DNA of 64,000 nucleotides from Sweltsa coloradensis (Eukaryota > Arthropoda > Insecta > Plecoptera > Chloroperlidae). The stretch is from the NCBI GenBank assembly GCA_024449915.1, contig JAMZAV010000101.1, positions 248,001-312,000 of the forward strand. The letters run 5' to 3'. Below are positions 23,572-34,721 of the stretch, in pieces. Position numbers and translations under genes: made by a program. The notes under the pieces were generated by a model. That model had not been told where the DNA came from. It saw nothing but the letters and a program-made list of their open reading frames with translations, and searched no databases. Each line of letters opens with the position of its first letter. The stretch's first letter is position 1.

Positions 23572-26500
23572 GGGAGACTCACAAAATACAGAGACTTGTT
23601 AACTTGCTTGCATACACTTATGTGTATGTTTTTATATAGGACTCACTGCATTTTTAATTATTCTTAAATTATAGTGAATTATTAGAAGGAATGCACATAA
23701 AGGGGCTATTACCCCCTAATTTTTTTTTCCACTTAATATGTATGTATGTAAGAAGAATGAAGCAAGACAGAATCCCAAGACGAGAATTTGAACGTACATG
23801 TGGGGGAGTACGAAGAGTTGGCCGGCCAAGAGATAGATGGCGGGACCAAATAACGCGAAGCGTCGAAGAAAGAGGGAAAACATGGGATAGGGTTAATGAA
23901 GAAAGACTCTGGGAGGACAGGAAGAAGTGGAGAGAATTATTAGAAATGCCGGTTATGGAAGAAAACGAGGAAGAAGATGAGGGGTGCTGAGCCTGGCTAG
24001 CAAGCACTAGAAGATAGCCCGAGAAACTGGTGACTTGTCACCCCCCGACCCGACGAATGTTGGAAAAGGGTGTTTGATATATACTATATATATAATATAG
24101 AACATATAGAACATACTAGCCTTCATAATATTCTAAAATGACAGTTTAAAAAATTATATCTTTTACCTGTGTTTTCAGTTCCACAAAGTTTAAGCTTTTT
24201 ATCCTGAAATTTGCATTTACGTGAATTTCTTAAATCGGCTTTAACTTGCTTATTTTTTGTTTCATATAGATACTAGAGCATCACACTGAAATGAGCATTC
24301 ATAAAATTGTGTCTTAAAACTGTGCACAAATAACACTCAAACTTGCAAAAATGTGTAATCCAAAATTATACCCCTCTTGCATGCTCCAAAATTCTAGTCG
24401 CTAGCTCGCAAGTTGTGAGTGACTTTTGATAGGTTGTGACTAAACTTCTATTACTTTACTTCATAAAGTAATTTTTCACTAATCAACCACCCAACAAAAC
24501 ATAAAAACAGGCTGCAATACGACAGTGCCTCTATGAGTCAACAGGCAAGTCGATCAGGCTTAAAACACATTTAAACGAGTTTTTAAATGTTTAAAAGTCC
24601 TGAATGACTAAAAAAAATTGCCAAAAGCCTCAGGGGTCTGGGGCTTTACCCTAGACACCAGACTTGAAGGGTTGTCTTCTTCATAATCAATCAGCATATT
24701 TTAACCGAAACACTTGCCCAAATTACAGCTTGCAAACAAAGCAAAACAGAGAATTTACAGAAAAGGTAGTTGAGTACGTCAATGATGGCCCATAATTTTT
24801 ACCAAAACCCTCCAAGGTCACGGGGCAAACAGATCGTGCCCATGTTATTTCTTATGACAGATTTTTACCGATGGGACCTAGATCGAAAATTACCAAGTTT
24901 GGCAACTTTTTTGCAGGTAAGGGAGGAAACAATATTTTTTCTGTTACATTAGAAATTCATAACTAATTAGCCGAAATGAATTTTTTTTTTTAGTTGAGCG
25001 GGTGAATACCCCTTTATAAAGATAAAATACAAATTACTATCGATAATCGAGGTGACTGGATTATTGATAAATTATTATATGGTAAAATCCCCAACCCTTG
25101 CCACTAGTGTGGGAGAGAGGGGAAGGAGGTAGGGGTAAGTGTCTAAAGAGAGGTCGAGAGGAGGGTAGGTGGTGTGGTGCAAGCGACAGTTATGACCGGA
25201 CACTCCATCGCTGTGCAGTGGCTTAGCCAAATTTTGGGACTAGGGGGGCAGGACATTTTATGGGGGCACCGACTCATATTAAGCATTTTACAAAACATTA
25301 CAAATTTACTCAAGTTTGATAAGCATAGACAACATATATACATATCGTCTCGAATAGCCTTAGTGCATTAATATGAGACGTTAAGCAATATCCAATCAAT
25401 CCAATCAACATATACATACATATTTTATTTAGCTCTCAATCCAATGCGGTAATCTGTACAGCTAGCTCTCACTGGCCATTGCAGCTTGGAGATCTGCCTG
25501 CTTTGAGTGCGTTCGTAATTTGTTCTTTGTACATGAGTTTTCTTCTTCTTGGTTTCATGTTTACAAAGTTATGTTATCACGGTTTCAAAATCAAGTGATT
25601 CGTCCAGGTTTCTCTCAATATTTAGCAATTGATAAATTGGATAAACGACATTCTGACAAGGCTGACCGTGCATTTGTTTTTATTGAATTGAGTCTGCTGA
25701 AACTTCTTTCAGCCGTCGCACTTATAACCGGTAAAGTAAGATAGATTTGATACTTAGGTGGAAAAATTTGGATAAACACTTTGCATGCCATTAGCTTGAA
25801 TGAATTCTAATACCGTGTCAACATTAAGCTTTTCACTTTCTGCAGAAAGATTGCAGTAGGCCTATAAAGCAAGGAATGAGAAATATTCATCACCAATACA
25901 ATAAGTGAATGAGAAATGTCATTTTGGTAAAAAAAAGTGCCAAATATTGAAGAGCTACAACATTTCTTTTGTTGGAAAAAATGGATGGTTTGGGTTGTTG
26001 GAAATTGGATAAAGAATACTGTATAATAAAATTGTGAATTGTGATATTTACAGAATGTTTGTAAAATTTACACCCACTTACTGATCATTAATATAAACTC
26101 AATTCAAAGGCTTTTAAGAAAGACAATTGACCCAAAATTATAAGTTTACGCCACTAATAAGTAATAATAGGCCAGTCTTAAAGGAACGAGAATGGGAAGG
26201 GTGGGGTGGAGTAAGGCAGTACAGAACCAGCCACACCACACATTTAAAAAGCGTTATATTTAATCTGCAAATAATAATATCTATTGGTCACTCATTATTC
26301 ATAATCTAACCATCATGGATATATAACAAACTCTTAAAAATGTCAAGGTAGCCTACATGAACAAAATCAAGCTGTAGGCTATAACAAAATATTATGCAAT
26401 AAACCTACAACTTTTTGAGGAAAAACTAAATTAGGCCTACACTTCTTCACCAACTACTGTATTGACATTTGCTACTAAATAATGGAACAAGTAGGCATAG

Positions 26501-29500
26501 AGTAGGTAGATTACATAACGTAACATTTCTTAACGGTTGCAAATGGGCCCTTCCGCCCGGTGGCAACCACTCACTCCCCCCAGACCTAATTTCTGCCCTC
26601 CCCTAAAAATGATCTAAATTCCCTTAAAGACCCACTACCTACAATATCCCTCGGCAAGTCATTCCATTCCCTAACAGTCCTTTCCATGAAACCATACCGA
26701 CCCAGATCCGTTCTTACTACTTGACGCTGGAACTTCCATGAATGATCCCCCCTTCCCCTGTAAAGCCCCTCTTGTAGCCTATTGCGGATGTCCCCCCACC
26801 CCCTACTTCCCCTAGCCGCCCTGTACATATTGCACAACCTAACCTCCCTTCTTCTTCCCTCTAATGACTCCCACCCCAACTCTCCTAACATTGCAGTGAC
26901 ACTGTCATATACTCTCTCTACATTCCCTTATCATCCTCTTACCCACCGCCCCGCCTAACCTTTCCCGTAACCCTTCTTGCCGCCCTACGTTGGACTTTCT
27001 CTACTTCCAAAACCTCCCCCAACTTATACGGATCCCATGCCGCCGCCCCCTAAGCCTAGGCCTAGCCTTCTCCAGGACAGGTCTAACCACTAGGCTACCT
27101 TAGGCCTATATGCCCGATCTTTAACCTCCCGGCTGGCCCCTCTTAGATTGCTCATAACAAAACCCAGAGCCCTATTTCCCTTCTTAACAACTTCTTGCAC
27201 CTGATACCCCAACCCAAATCCTCTGCCAACATCACCCCTAAGTACTTATACGTTCCTACTTTCTCCTAAACAGCCCCCATTAAAGTGTATGTCCTACCTA
27301 CCTTAACCCGAGAGTAGTCGCGTGTGGTCTTTTAGACCGACTTTTTTTTTCAACAGTTGGTATTTGCACAGCGCGCATGCGTGGCATGTCTAGTTCTGCC
27401 TACCTTCCCAAAATAGATTTGTGAAGCCAGTGTGCAATATGCGATTCAGTTTTCTGCAGAACTTCATCTAAGATAACAGGTCCTGTTCGGTTGCTCGACT
27501 ACTAAGGGAGGCAAAAATATGCATACTCAATCACTATTATGAGACATGTATTTTGTTGTTGTAGGTTGATTATTCTTCAACATACAGTGTTGGCATAATA
27601 TGACTGTCTTGGTTCCTAATAATTCAAATTACAGGGTGTTTCAAAACATATTTTTATACCTTTTTGTAGGTTTGCTACTTTTCTGTGTTTGATTGATTAT
27701 TGATTGATTATTTATTGATTATTGATTGATAATTGATTAATATAACCAGTTATGCTGTTACATATATGATAAATTACCTTATATTCGTAATCAAAACGTC
27801 ATCCTAACGTTATTAGCCCATAATAAATAATGCGGTCTAAAGGACCGCCGCGCGACTACTAATGTTACAAACAGGGCGCGACTACTCTCGGGTTAATTAT
27901 TCTTCGCGAGAAACCAACCACCTTACATTTACCTATGTTCAAACCCATCTATTTGCTGTGACCTCATTCCTCTATTACCCCCAGATCTGCCTGCAACAAC
28001 CTAACATCCTCAATCCCCTTATTGCTCTATACAAAAACACAATCATCTGCAATAATCTTATTCTTGATGTTATTCCTGCCCTATGTCATTTATAAACATA
28101 ATAAAAACAAAGGTCCTAACACTGAGCCCTGCGGTACCCCGATTTTAACCTCTATACTATGTGACAAGGTACCCCCAACCCTAACCCTCTGAGACCTACC
28201 TCTCTAACTACTAAAAAAAAAAAAAAAACAGAATACTGTAATCAATTTAAAAGACTAACTTTTCAACACTAGAGCCAATTTTTAATTAATTTACCAAATT
28301 ACCATCAGGTTATTGAATGTTGTAAACTAGGAAATAAATTAACAACTGCATACATAGGCCTAGTTCTGAAAATGTGCTTACGAAATGGAATTAGGTAGGC
28401 CTATTGACATGTTGTTAAGGATTAGCTGGTTACCCAAAAGTCCGACAAATATGGTTCAATCATAGATAAAACTAAAAACTAACATTTAAACAACAGAAGT
28501 GTAATTGAGGGGCCATATAGGCCTACATAAACCAGCTGACATTTTTTTTGCTTTTCGAAAAATGAACAAAATTTAAATAAAATAAATAAATTCGTATTTA
28601 GTCTACCCACTCGGTCATATAACACTGTCTGATTTTCAGTGGGGGACATTAAACCAAAGCGACCAAGCCAACCCTGTAGGCCCTGACGCAATCGACGAGT
28701 GAGGGATAGGATAGGCTAATAAACCAAAGATCAATCAATATTTTTTAATAGTTAATATAGCAATCTGTGGTATGGACAGTGCAAACACCTGCAAATCCCA
28801 ATGCCAGAATCAACAAGGCCGATTCAGTACTTTGAATTTATTACGTGCCTTGTTGCTAGGACGCGGCTCCAAGTCACCATTTACAAATTCCTAACCCAAG
28901 AACTGAAAGATTTAAGTCTAAATCAGAAGTTTAAAAACTTCTGCCTATAGCGAGAATCGAACCCTGGACCTTCTGCATTGGAAGCAGATACGCTAACCAC
29001 AAGACCAACCAGCCACATGTAGGCCTACACATGTGTAGGCCTAATTTTTCCATACAGCAAAATTTTTGTTTAAAAAAATTACAAAAACGTTTTCCCCAGA
29101 AGACTGCAAAAAGCAATTTTGGAGCCTAAAAAGCAAAATCTCAGTTAGGCTGGTTAAGGCACAAGGACCCTCAATTGGTTAAAATGTAATTTGCATGCAG
29201 AAACCACATCCCAGGTCTAAATCTATAACTTTCACCTTACCTTGAAAGCAAATTTCTTAAAATACGTGGCACTGGTCGAAGCTGTGCAGCAGTAATGGGC
29301 TGCCTATCCACCGGACATGTTGGCTGACGACAGACCCACTCGTGGATGCATGCTCGGCAAAAAGCATGTTCACAACTGGGAGCCTATGAACCAAATTACA
29401 GTAGCATCATAAAGTAGAAATCAACATATGTTTTGTAAGACTGTTATGTACAACAAGTAGGCCTACTTTTTTCTTTTAACTAGGGTAGGCCCTACCAATA

Positions 29501-31547
29501 CATGTGTGGAAGAATAATAAGATAAATTAATCAATGAAGCCAAGCTTAGGTACCTAACCTCAAAATGTTAATTTTGTCCAATGGTGAATAGGCTTAGTTC
29601 TATGGTGTAATCTCACACGAAATCGGTCCTGGGTATAATTTTACCTTTCTTACCATCTGGGCTTCTAATTAATATCAGTACCAGTACATCATGTAGGGCA
29701 TATTACTGTTCTCCATTATTTAACTACCGTAGTCTTGTGGCATAGGCCTGCACTAATAAAGTTTACAATTGATCAGGGTATTATATGGCTGGCCATCGAC
29801 ATCGATTCATCGATGACAGGAGTTTATTTCAGTACGTAGATTTTTTTGTGTAGAAATCGATGATTTACGTTAATTAATTATGGATGGATGGGGGATGGCC
29901 GATATAAAAACAAACAAAATTTTGCAATTCCTGCTTAAAACGTGAAAATTAATTTCAACACAATAATTTCAAATTTGAAATAAATTACAATTATTTTTAC
30001 GTCGCAATTTGAAGTAGGCCTACTCTTCAACTGTTGCATAAACACTTCGCTCGCGTAAGTTTGGATAGCCCGCCGCTGAGCGCTAGAGCGATTTTGTATC
30101 TGTTGCCTAGCAGCAGAGGACCAATCCCCCCCACTCCTCAAGTCGATCGAGGCAAGACACCCGACTCTCGCGTTCTCTCTCGTGGGAGGTGCATCAAGGG
30201 GCCCGTTGCAGGTGGCGGCCAATCTGCTGACCAGCGCAGAGGCGGCGCAATATTATTCTGATTTCAGCGCGATAATCAATGTGAACGTTTGACATCCCTA
30301 GGCCTACTTAATATTAGTTATTTGTTTGAAAAACAATTGAATATTTCAATTTCGATGTCGATGTCGAAAAGATGTGACATCGATTATTTGACTTCGATGT
30401 CGATGTTGCTATTTAACATCGATGCCCAGCCTTAGTTTTATACGATAGTGTATTTTGATTTCTTTAATACCAAACCACTGAAGTTCTGGGCAAGTAGAGA
30501 TTTAACTAGTTCATGAAGGTGTAAAATTTCTCCGTGGTTACTACACTCGTTTTTTTTATTTAAAATAAAAATGTTTACCTAGCCTTAACAAAATGTTAAG
30601 AATTTTTTTACAAAAATCATGTGAATTGCAAATTGCTGGTAGACTACCAATGAACCACATCAATGACAATACCTAGCCGCTTTCGTTCACCTCGCCAGAG
30701 TAACACGTCCGATCAGTTATGTCTCGTGATTTTACTTCCCCGGGTCAGCAATTTTCAACCCGACCCGAGTAAAGAAAGCGACTCGGAGGTGGGTTTGTTT
30801 ACAAATGGATGCCGTGACAGCACAGCAGGAGCTAAACGTAAATAAATAAACAACGTTAATAACGTTTTCCGTGTTAATGTTAATTTGTAAAAAGGCAGGA
30901 CAAGGCCTAGGCCTACTCAATAACAATGTTTTGCACCAAAATATTCACGTATCACAAACTTATAATAAACACCAGCCATTGAATTCACATCGCTTCGTAT
31001 TTTTCGCCATAACCTGAACTAACCCTGCTCCCGAGGCAGTGGTGGTGATCGGGTTATAAAACCGGGTTACTTTGACATACTTGCCGAACGCACCAGAGTA
31101 ACCTGCTACTGACCGGGTTTACTATCAGAATTAACAGATTGCTCTGGCGAGGTAAACGAAAGCGCCTATAGATTCAAACCAAAATAAACTAACATGCAAG
31201 TTTTAAAACCACGCAAATTGTAACGCACAAATTAAACAAATGACTCAATGAGACAAACTCATCTTTCCAGCCAAATATAGAAAAATAGAAAATTAAATAA
31301 TATATATTATAATACTTTTTAGTTTTAAATATTTTTACTTTTTAGTTTCATTTAGGCCTAGGTAGGCCTACCGTACACTTGAAAAATATTTTTCTTAAAA
31401 TTACATCAATCATAATTGAATGGGCTAAATAATTACATATTACAATAGTATTCTTACTTGAAGAGGTTCTTCAAGCACACCAGAACAGATAGGACACACG
31501 AGTTCTTCATCGACTTCTCCTTGAAATCGGTTCACTTCAAATCCCAT
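19844..31547 (-). CDS. RNF41: RNF41 (NRDP1/FLRF) E3 ubiquitin ligase, whole gene
   Basis: Five coding exons on the minus strand join in phase: 31547-31458, 29383-29241, 23493-23205, 22093-21938 and 20113-19844. They give 315 residues, close to the roughly 317 of vertebrate RNF41. Order of domains: N-terminal C3HC4 RING (CPIC near residue 18 to CPVDR near 55), a second zinc-binding region ([24 protein letters not shown]), a coiled coil (about 140-174), and the C-terminal substrate-binding domain ([14 protein letters not shown], then [11 protein letters not shown] and [10 protein letters not shown]), ending [11 protein letters not shown]. In vertebrates this cytosolic E3 drives ubiquitination of ErbB3, BRUCE and others. 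The role here is inferred from orthology. The start codon opens a conserved [20 protein letters not shown] sequence. Introns are full of mobile elements, but none interrupts an exon. A 5' untranslated exon may precede 31610. Confidence 0.96.
20276..21134. mobile_element. Pogo/Tigger-like MITE 1, in RNF41 intron 4
   Basis: Terminal inverted repeats CAGTAAGATCTCTCTTATCC and its mirror GGATAAGAGAGATCTTACTG, each flanked by TA. Ends of this type (CAGT..., with TTATCCGA) are typical of pogo/Tigger members of the Tc1-mariner group. The 859-bp interior has a GGCCTA-rich stretch (20515-20620) and no transposase. The paralogue at 47272-48345 lies in the opposite orientation. Confidence 0.88.
21376..21810 (+). 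mobile_element. Penelope-like 3' end remnant split by a MITE
   Basis: The segment GTGATCAAGGCCCCGTTTCG resembles the GTGATCAAGACCTCGTGTCG stretch in the 3' region of the element at 7370-7400. The segment after the insertion, CAGGTAAGCTGTTGGGTTCC, matches its end (AGGTAAGCTGTTGGATCC). About 280 bp of unrelated TIR element lies between. The family link is by short matches only. Confidence 0.45.
21500..21782. mobile_element. TIR element with GATTCTGTAAAATAGTCGCT ends
   Basis: Left edge GCAGTGCGATTCTGTGAAA, and the right edge in reverse complement GCAGTCTGATTCTGTAAAA. A second inverted pair of the same end sequence occurs inside at 21590-21708, and the interior is rich in ATAGCGATCGCTAT-like short palindromes. 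Probably a MITE carrying a nested or duplicated copy of its own ends. Confidence 0.65.
21938..22093 (-). CDS. RNF41: RNF41 exon 4
   Basis: 52 codons, phase 0 at both ends. Acceptor TTCTATTCCAG and donor GTGAGG. Starts [20 protein letters not shown] and ends [18 protein letters not shown], the start of the C-terminal domain. The [14 protein letters not shown] block is the most diagnostic part of the family. Confidence 0.96.
22682..23005 (-). mobile_element. Composite element X, copy 3 (3' end only)
   Basis: Reverse complement of the last 320 bp or so of the elements ending at 42876 and 61694. Includes the GGGTAGGAGTATACAGG, GATTGCAAATCTTTC and GCTGGCTGGCTGG segments and the terminal hairpin region. 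Located in RNF41 intron 3. Confidence 0.8.
23026..23169 (+). pseudogene. Non-LTR retrotransposon reverse transcriptase fragment
   Basis: Reads [20 protein letters not shown] then [14 protein letters not shown] and stops. This is the finger region of a LINE reverse transcriptase (QSGFR...S-x-ETAL motif leading to the first catalytic Asp). Only about 48 codons remain. It abuts the truncated edge of element X copy 3 and lies in RNF41 intron 3 on the opposite strand. Confidence 0.8.
23205..23493 (-). CDS. RNF41: RNF41 exon 3 (second zinc domain and coiled coil)
   Basis: 289 nt. It takes one base to complete the split Arg codon and leaves phase 0. Acceptor TTCCATCAG, donor GTAGGT. Encodes [20 protein letters not shown], then [16 protein letters not shown] with regularly spaced Cys and His, followed by a Gln/Lys/Glu-rich coiled coil ending [11 protein letters not shown]. 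The open frame continues upstream into a (TA)n/(TG)n run only by chance. Confidence 0.96.
23528..23572. repeat. (TG)n(TA)n microsatellite
   Basis: GTGTGTGTGTG run followed by TATATATATA run, just upstream (in gene sense) of RNF41 exon 3. Confidence 0.95.
23752..24080 (+). pseudogene. C-terminus and 3' end of a LINE
   Basis: Reads [15 protein letters not shown], then [20 protein letters not shown] and [14 protein letters not shown], with a stop at 23988-23990. The GRPR-x-RW-x-D ... RG-x-x-W ... DR-x-x-W pattern is the C-terminus of several LINE reverse transcriptase proteins. A short 3' region and a TATATA tail follow. The rest is absent. Confidence 0.75.
24100..26510. other. RNF41 intron 2 sequence, no gene recognised
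   Basis: AT-rich. GCAGTGGCTTAGCCAAATTT at 25216 resembles a decayed hAT-type end (similar starts at 32400 and 46224), without a recognised partner. The frame at 26127-26309 has no motif. Confidence 0.35.
26514..27306 (-). pseudogene. Non-LTR retrotransposon, C-terminal half
   Basis: Continues the frame of 28222-27893 after the piggyBac-type insertion: [22 protein letters not shown], then (101-codon open part, 26891-26586) [20 protein letters not shown] ... [16 protein letters not shown] ... [20 protein letters not shown]. This is the conserved end of jockey/CR1-type LINE proteins. A short 3' region follows down to about 26514 (GCCCATTTGCAACCGTTAAG). Several stops and frameshifts are present, so it is dead. 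Confidence 0.85.
27307..27892. mobile_element. piggyBac-type non-autonomous element in a TTAA site
   Basis: Flanked on both sides by TTAA (27303-27306 and 27893-27896). Terminal inverted repeats start CCC and end GGG: CCCGAGAGTAGTCGCG, 16 bp perfect. The subterminal motif GTAGTCGCG...GGTC(C/T)TTTAGACCG overlaps the left end directly and is offset by about 25 bp on the right, the asymmetric layout known from piggyBac ends. 586 bp with no transposase. Removing the element plus one TTAA restores the surrounding LINE frame ([16 protein letters not shown]). Confidence 0.92.
27893..28222 (-). pseudogene. Non-LTR retrotransposon, reverse transcriptase core
   Basis: Upstream part of the same [23 protein letters not shown], then IIADDCVFV (the A-D-D catalytic box), then [13 protein letters not shown] and [16 protein letters not shown]. 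Contains stops. The 5' end is truncated near 28222, where the plus strand has an A-run. Confidence 0.85.
28570..29018 (-). repeat. tRNA-derived SINE, copy 4
   Basis: Diverged copy in RNF41 intron 2, same orientation as the others. B box GGTTCGATTCTCGC on the minus strand, low-end tail AAATAAAATAAATAAATTCG. Carries small insertions (for example a GGATAGGCTAATA segment near 28706). Confidence 0.9.
29241..29383 (-). CDS. RNF41: RNF41 exon 2 (rest of RING finger)
   Basis: 143 nt ending in phase 2. Acceptor GTTCATAG, donor GTAAGG. Reads [16 protein letters not shown], then [19 protein letters not shown]. With exon 1 it completes the C3HC4 RING: CPIC, CEHAFC, C in RAC, and CPVD. This is too short and too split to appear as a long open frame. 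Confidence 0.96.
29786..30434. mobile_element. hAT-like MITE candidate in RNF41 intron 1
   Basis: Left edge TGGCTGGCCATCGACATCGA, right edge in reverse complement AAGGCTGGGCATCGATGTTA. Both ends are followed by clusters of CATCGATG/CGATGTCGATG motifs. About 650 bp with a GC-rich centre (30030-30250). An identical 8-bp target duplication was not found, so the class is tentative. Confidence 0.5.
30676..31166. mobile_element. TIR element with TA target site, in RNF41 intron 1
   Basis: Left GCCGCTTTCGTTCACCTCGC and right reverse complement GGCGCTTTCGTTTACCTCGC, with CAGAG continuing in both, about 25 bp. Flanked by TA on both sides. 491 bp, no transposase. Contains inner segments of the AACCCGACCCGAG/AACCGGGTTACT type. 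Confidence 0.75.
31458..31547 (-). CDS. RNF41: RNF41 exon 1 (start codon)
   Basis: 30 codons from ATG at 31547-31545. Reads [20 protein letters not shown] then [10 protein letters not shown], and leaves through a GTAAGAA donor. This matches the vertebrate N terminus in register, so the start is secure. About 60 bp upstream (plus coordinate near 31612) a TTATTGTAG acceptor-like site suggests an upstream non-coding exon. Confidence 0.95.
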
Positions 31548-31956
31548 ATTTCACTGTAGTGGCTCGATGCATTCATGAACAGTAGGTTTAGGTGTTTGGA
31601 ATGCCTTAAACAAACTACAATAATAATAATAATACTTATGTGAGTCAGTATCGGGTAAATTAGTGTAAAACTGCTGACCAAATTTATGTCGGAAAATTTT
31701 TCCAATTAGGCTACAACCATAACATAGGCCTATATATTCTAATGATTCTTCTACACATCAACAAGACAGAGGAATTTGTAACCGAAAACAAATCAAGGGA
31801 ACTAGGAAGCATGGCTGAACATTGATAGTTGATTATAGACTAGTAGCCTTTATTTCTCTTTTTGTTTTTACCGCACTAAGTAACGCATGTCTGGAGTGGA
31901 AACAATTCTTCAAAGCCTAGATTACTACAAATTATGAAGTCACAAGAACAACCCTT

Positions 31957-31985
<29 letters not shown>
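31957..31985. repeat. (CAG)n microsatellite
   Basis: Nine and two-thirds perfect CAG units about 410 bp upstream of the RNF41 start codon in gene sense. No coding frame with support contains it. Confidence 0.95.
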
Positions 31986-31987
<2 letters not shown>

Positions 31988-31999
31988 CAAATTACGAAG

Positions 32000-33500
32000 T
32001 TCAGGCCTACCATCTCGACTATAAATTTACAGGTAAGTTTGATGATGGACTAGGAACTTAGTAAGCCAATAATGTGGGCATATGAAAAGAAGAAGATTAC
32101 CGTGCCTACCCGAGTTTTAATTTTACACTGTATAATAAAAAATTACAAAACTTACCAGTTATTTACTCAAGTTTTCTATGGTAAATCCACATCACTAAAA
32201 TAGTACTAATTACTTTTAATTACTTATTTAATAGAATGGTCTTCTCTTCACTGTACTGTACAATTTGCCTAGGCTTATAGAGATTTTTTGGGTTAATCAC
32301 AATGTGTGGGCAAGGGCCTAGCATAACCTTTTTGACATTATGACAGTGGTTACAGTAGAAAACTGACAGGCGACAGTGACCAATCACAGCTTGTGTAACC
32401 AGTGGCGTGCAGTTTTTTCTAGGACCGGCACGAGTACTTGCACATTAGGGGTACACACTCACCCAAAGGCGGACTGGGGGGTATGGGCCCCGTGTGAAAC
32501 CAATTTTACAGGTCCTAAGGGGTCAGGGGCAAAGCCCCAGCTGCCGGAGGCAAAGATTTTTGCAAGTTATTTTATCCTCAAGACAGCTTTTACAACAATC
32601 TGAAGTATTATTTCGAAAGAAAAGATGAAGTGACCTAGATGTTAAAAATTAATATTGTTGGACTGTTGTCATTGTTTCATTTCAGATAAATTTACTAAAT
32701 TTGCTTTTTTTTTAATACCAATTTAAGTTTCAATAAGCCTACATATCCCGGGTCCTACATTTTTTTTAAATCTCAATATTTTATCCCCAAGACAGCGCGA
32801 TTTGCGATTTGAAGGAAAGATGAAGTGCCTTAGAATTAAAACTGCGTCTTTGACTTCAAATACCTAGTAAAGCTTATTAAATTAAAAAAGTTGGCCAACA
32901 CAACACCAGACCGAAGAAGTACCAAAGCTTTATCAAGCATTATCATTAGCCTTAGGCCCTACCAACAGTTAAGAATTTTTTGTGAGTTTTTTAAAAATAT
33001 TGGCGGGGTTGTATGAACCACGTCCACATGTGTCCCCATCACCCCTACATTCAAACCGAATCTGAATCAGCTTGAATCTGTAAGGCTCAAAACTGTACTC
33101 TCTACCCTTAGAGGCTTAGATGAGCCGCTGCAAATGGCCTCCCTAGGCCTAGCCTATGAAATGAAAAATGTCAGGAATAGGCTATCGGTCAATGCACAAA
33201 TATAGCTCAGGAATGATATAGGCTATAGGGAACAATAAATTAATATGGCTTTGAGTAGGAACCTGGGCCTAGTCTTGCGCTAGAGGCCTAATCACTAGGC
33301 CCAGGGCCGGCCATAATGCCTAGTTCATATTAGGGCCTACACCGAAAAGTATTTTTACGAACCAGATAATCCGAATTGTTTAAGAAACCGGTTAAAAACC
33401 GGTTTTTGCAAAGTTATAATAAACATATTGCCCATGTAGGCCTATACCCTACATGTAGGGTGTAGGCTAAGGTAGCCTAACTTGATAAGCACAATGAAAA
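32000..33500. other. RNF41 5' flank, no gene recognised
   Basis: Contains a short LINE 3'-end-like trace at about 32070-32096 (GTGGGCATATGAAAAGAAGA, compare 47013-47035) and a possible decayed hAT end at 32400 (CAGTGGCGTGCAGTTTTTTC). A frame at 32376-32603 is unsupported. Otherwise AT-rich with scattered GGCCTA motifs. Confidence 0.35.
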
Positions 33501-33505
33501 ATAAA

Positions 33506-33927
33506 CTAGGAAGCTTCCCAAACGCTTTTTCAGGGGCGTTGTTGGATGAGCGTATTTTTTTTTAAACAAAAAAAGCGGAAAATTACAATTTTCAAGAGAA
33601 ATTATTTTTCGATTGCGCTCAAATTTTATCAATTCATAAAATGAAGGTTCTGTAAAAAAATCATTACAATCGGAAAGCAAGTAGGCCTACTGTATTTATG
33701 CGAGTATAGGCCTCAGGTATATTTAAAAATATCAAGGTCAAATAGTGGGGTGCGGCCATTATGCGAAGCCACTTATCAATAGTATTTATAGTCAACTCTT
33801 TAAAATCTGAGTGGTCAAAATAAGGGTGCGGCTATTACTCGAGGGCGGCCTATAATCGAGTAAATACGGTAGGTGTTATAAGTCGAAGGATTTTTTTTTT
33901 AAAGAAAAAAGCGTAAAATTGTGATAA
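33506..33927 (+). mobile_element. Foldback-type repeat, copy E, truncated and split
   Basis: Starts CTAGGAAGCTTCCCAAACGC and carries GTTGTTGGATGAGCG. The interior matches copies A and B (AATGAAGGTTCTGTAAAAAA, TCATTACAATCGG, then after the nested insert GGTGTTATAAGTCGAAGGA). The right end is missing after about 33927. Confidence 0.7.
33682..33874. mobile_element. Small TIR element nested in foldback copy E
   Basis: The left edge CCTACTGTATTTATGCGAG and the right edge in reverse complement CCTACCGTATTTACTCGATT form an inverted repeat reaching TATAGGCC. About 190 bp. The uninterrupted paralogues read ...GCATGTAGGTGTTATAAG across this point, which shows it is an insertion. Confidence 0.7.
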
Positions 33928-33929
33928 AC

Positions 33930-34645
33930 AGCTCTCAAGACAAGCGCTCATCAATTATCGTAATATCTCAGACGTAATGCTGTCCCATAAATAATCATGT
34001 GTTGATGAAGTAGTATTTCATAATCACAAAAGAGGAACAGTAAGATAACACTCACGATTCCTTGCATCTGCTTTATCTTGTCAGTCTAGTCAAGGTCACA
34101 ATGCGTTGCGCGGGGCGGGGGAGGGGGGGCTGGAGCCCGAATGCTGGCGAGTAAACAAGATAAGGATAGGCCAGCCTCTGCAGTACGGTATCTCTATTCC
34201 CATGTGATTAATTTCAGTTATTAGTTATTACCACTGGTGATAGCTTTGACTTCTAGCACATTGAAAACATTAGGATTGTTATGGTAATTATTTAGGCCTA
34301 TGCAGTATTATCTCTAGAAGATCGCGAGTGGTTAGACAGGAAGGTTGGGGGGGGGCATACTCAACGCACTGCCACAAGTCGGCGGCATGAACAAAGAACA
34401 TTATAATCCGAAAGAAAATTGCCGCCAAGCACAAAAGATATGAGAAAGAGCATGTTTACATTAATCTTCAGCCTACAATGTGACACCTATGTTGCACGGA
34501 GAAGCGCGGCGAATTGAAAACAACGTGATTTTTTAATTTTCGAAAAACTGGTTTACGAAATGAAAACCGGTTTCCGATTATTCAATGTAGGCCCTACTAG
34601 TTCATATAAACTATAAAGTCATAAGGTTTAGTCCTAGTCGTAAGG
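33930..34645. other. No gene recognised
   Basis: AT-rich with a few G-runs (34115-34135, 34347-34357). No repeat end or coding signal was identified. Confidence 0.3.
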
Positions 34646-34721
34646 TTTAGTTACCGGCAGAGTTGGGGAAGTTAGTCAAAAATAGTAACTTTTTAAAAGT
34701 TAAGTTAGTGGACTTAAAAAG

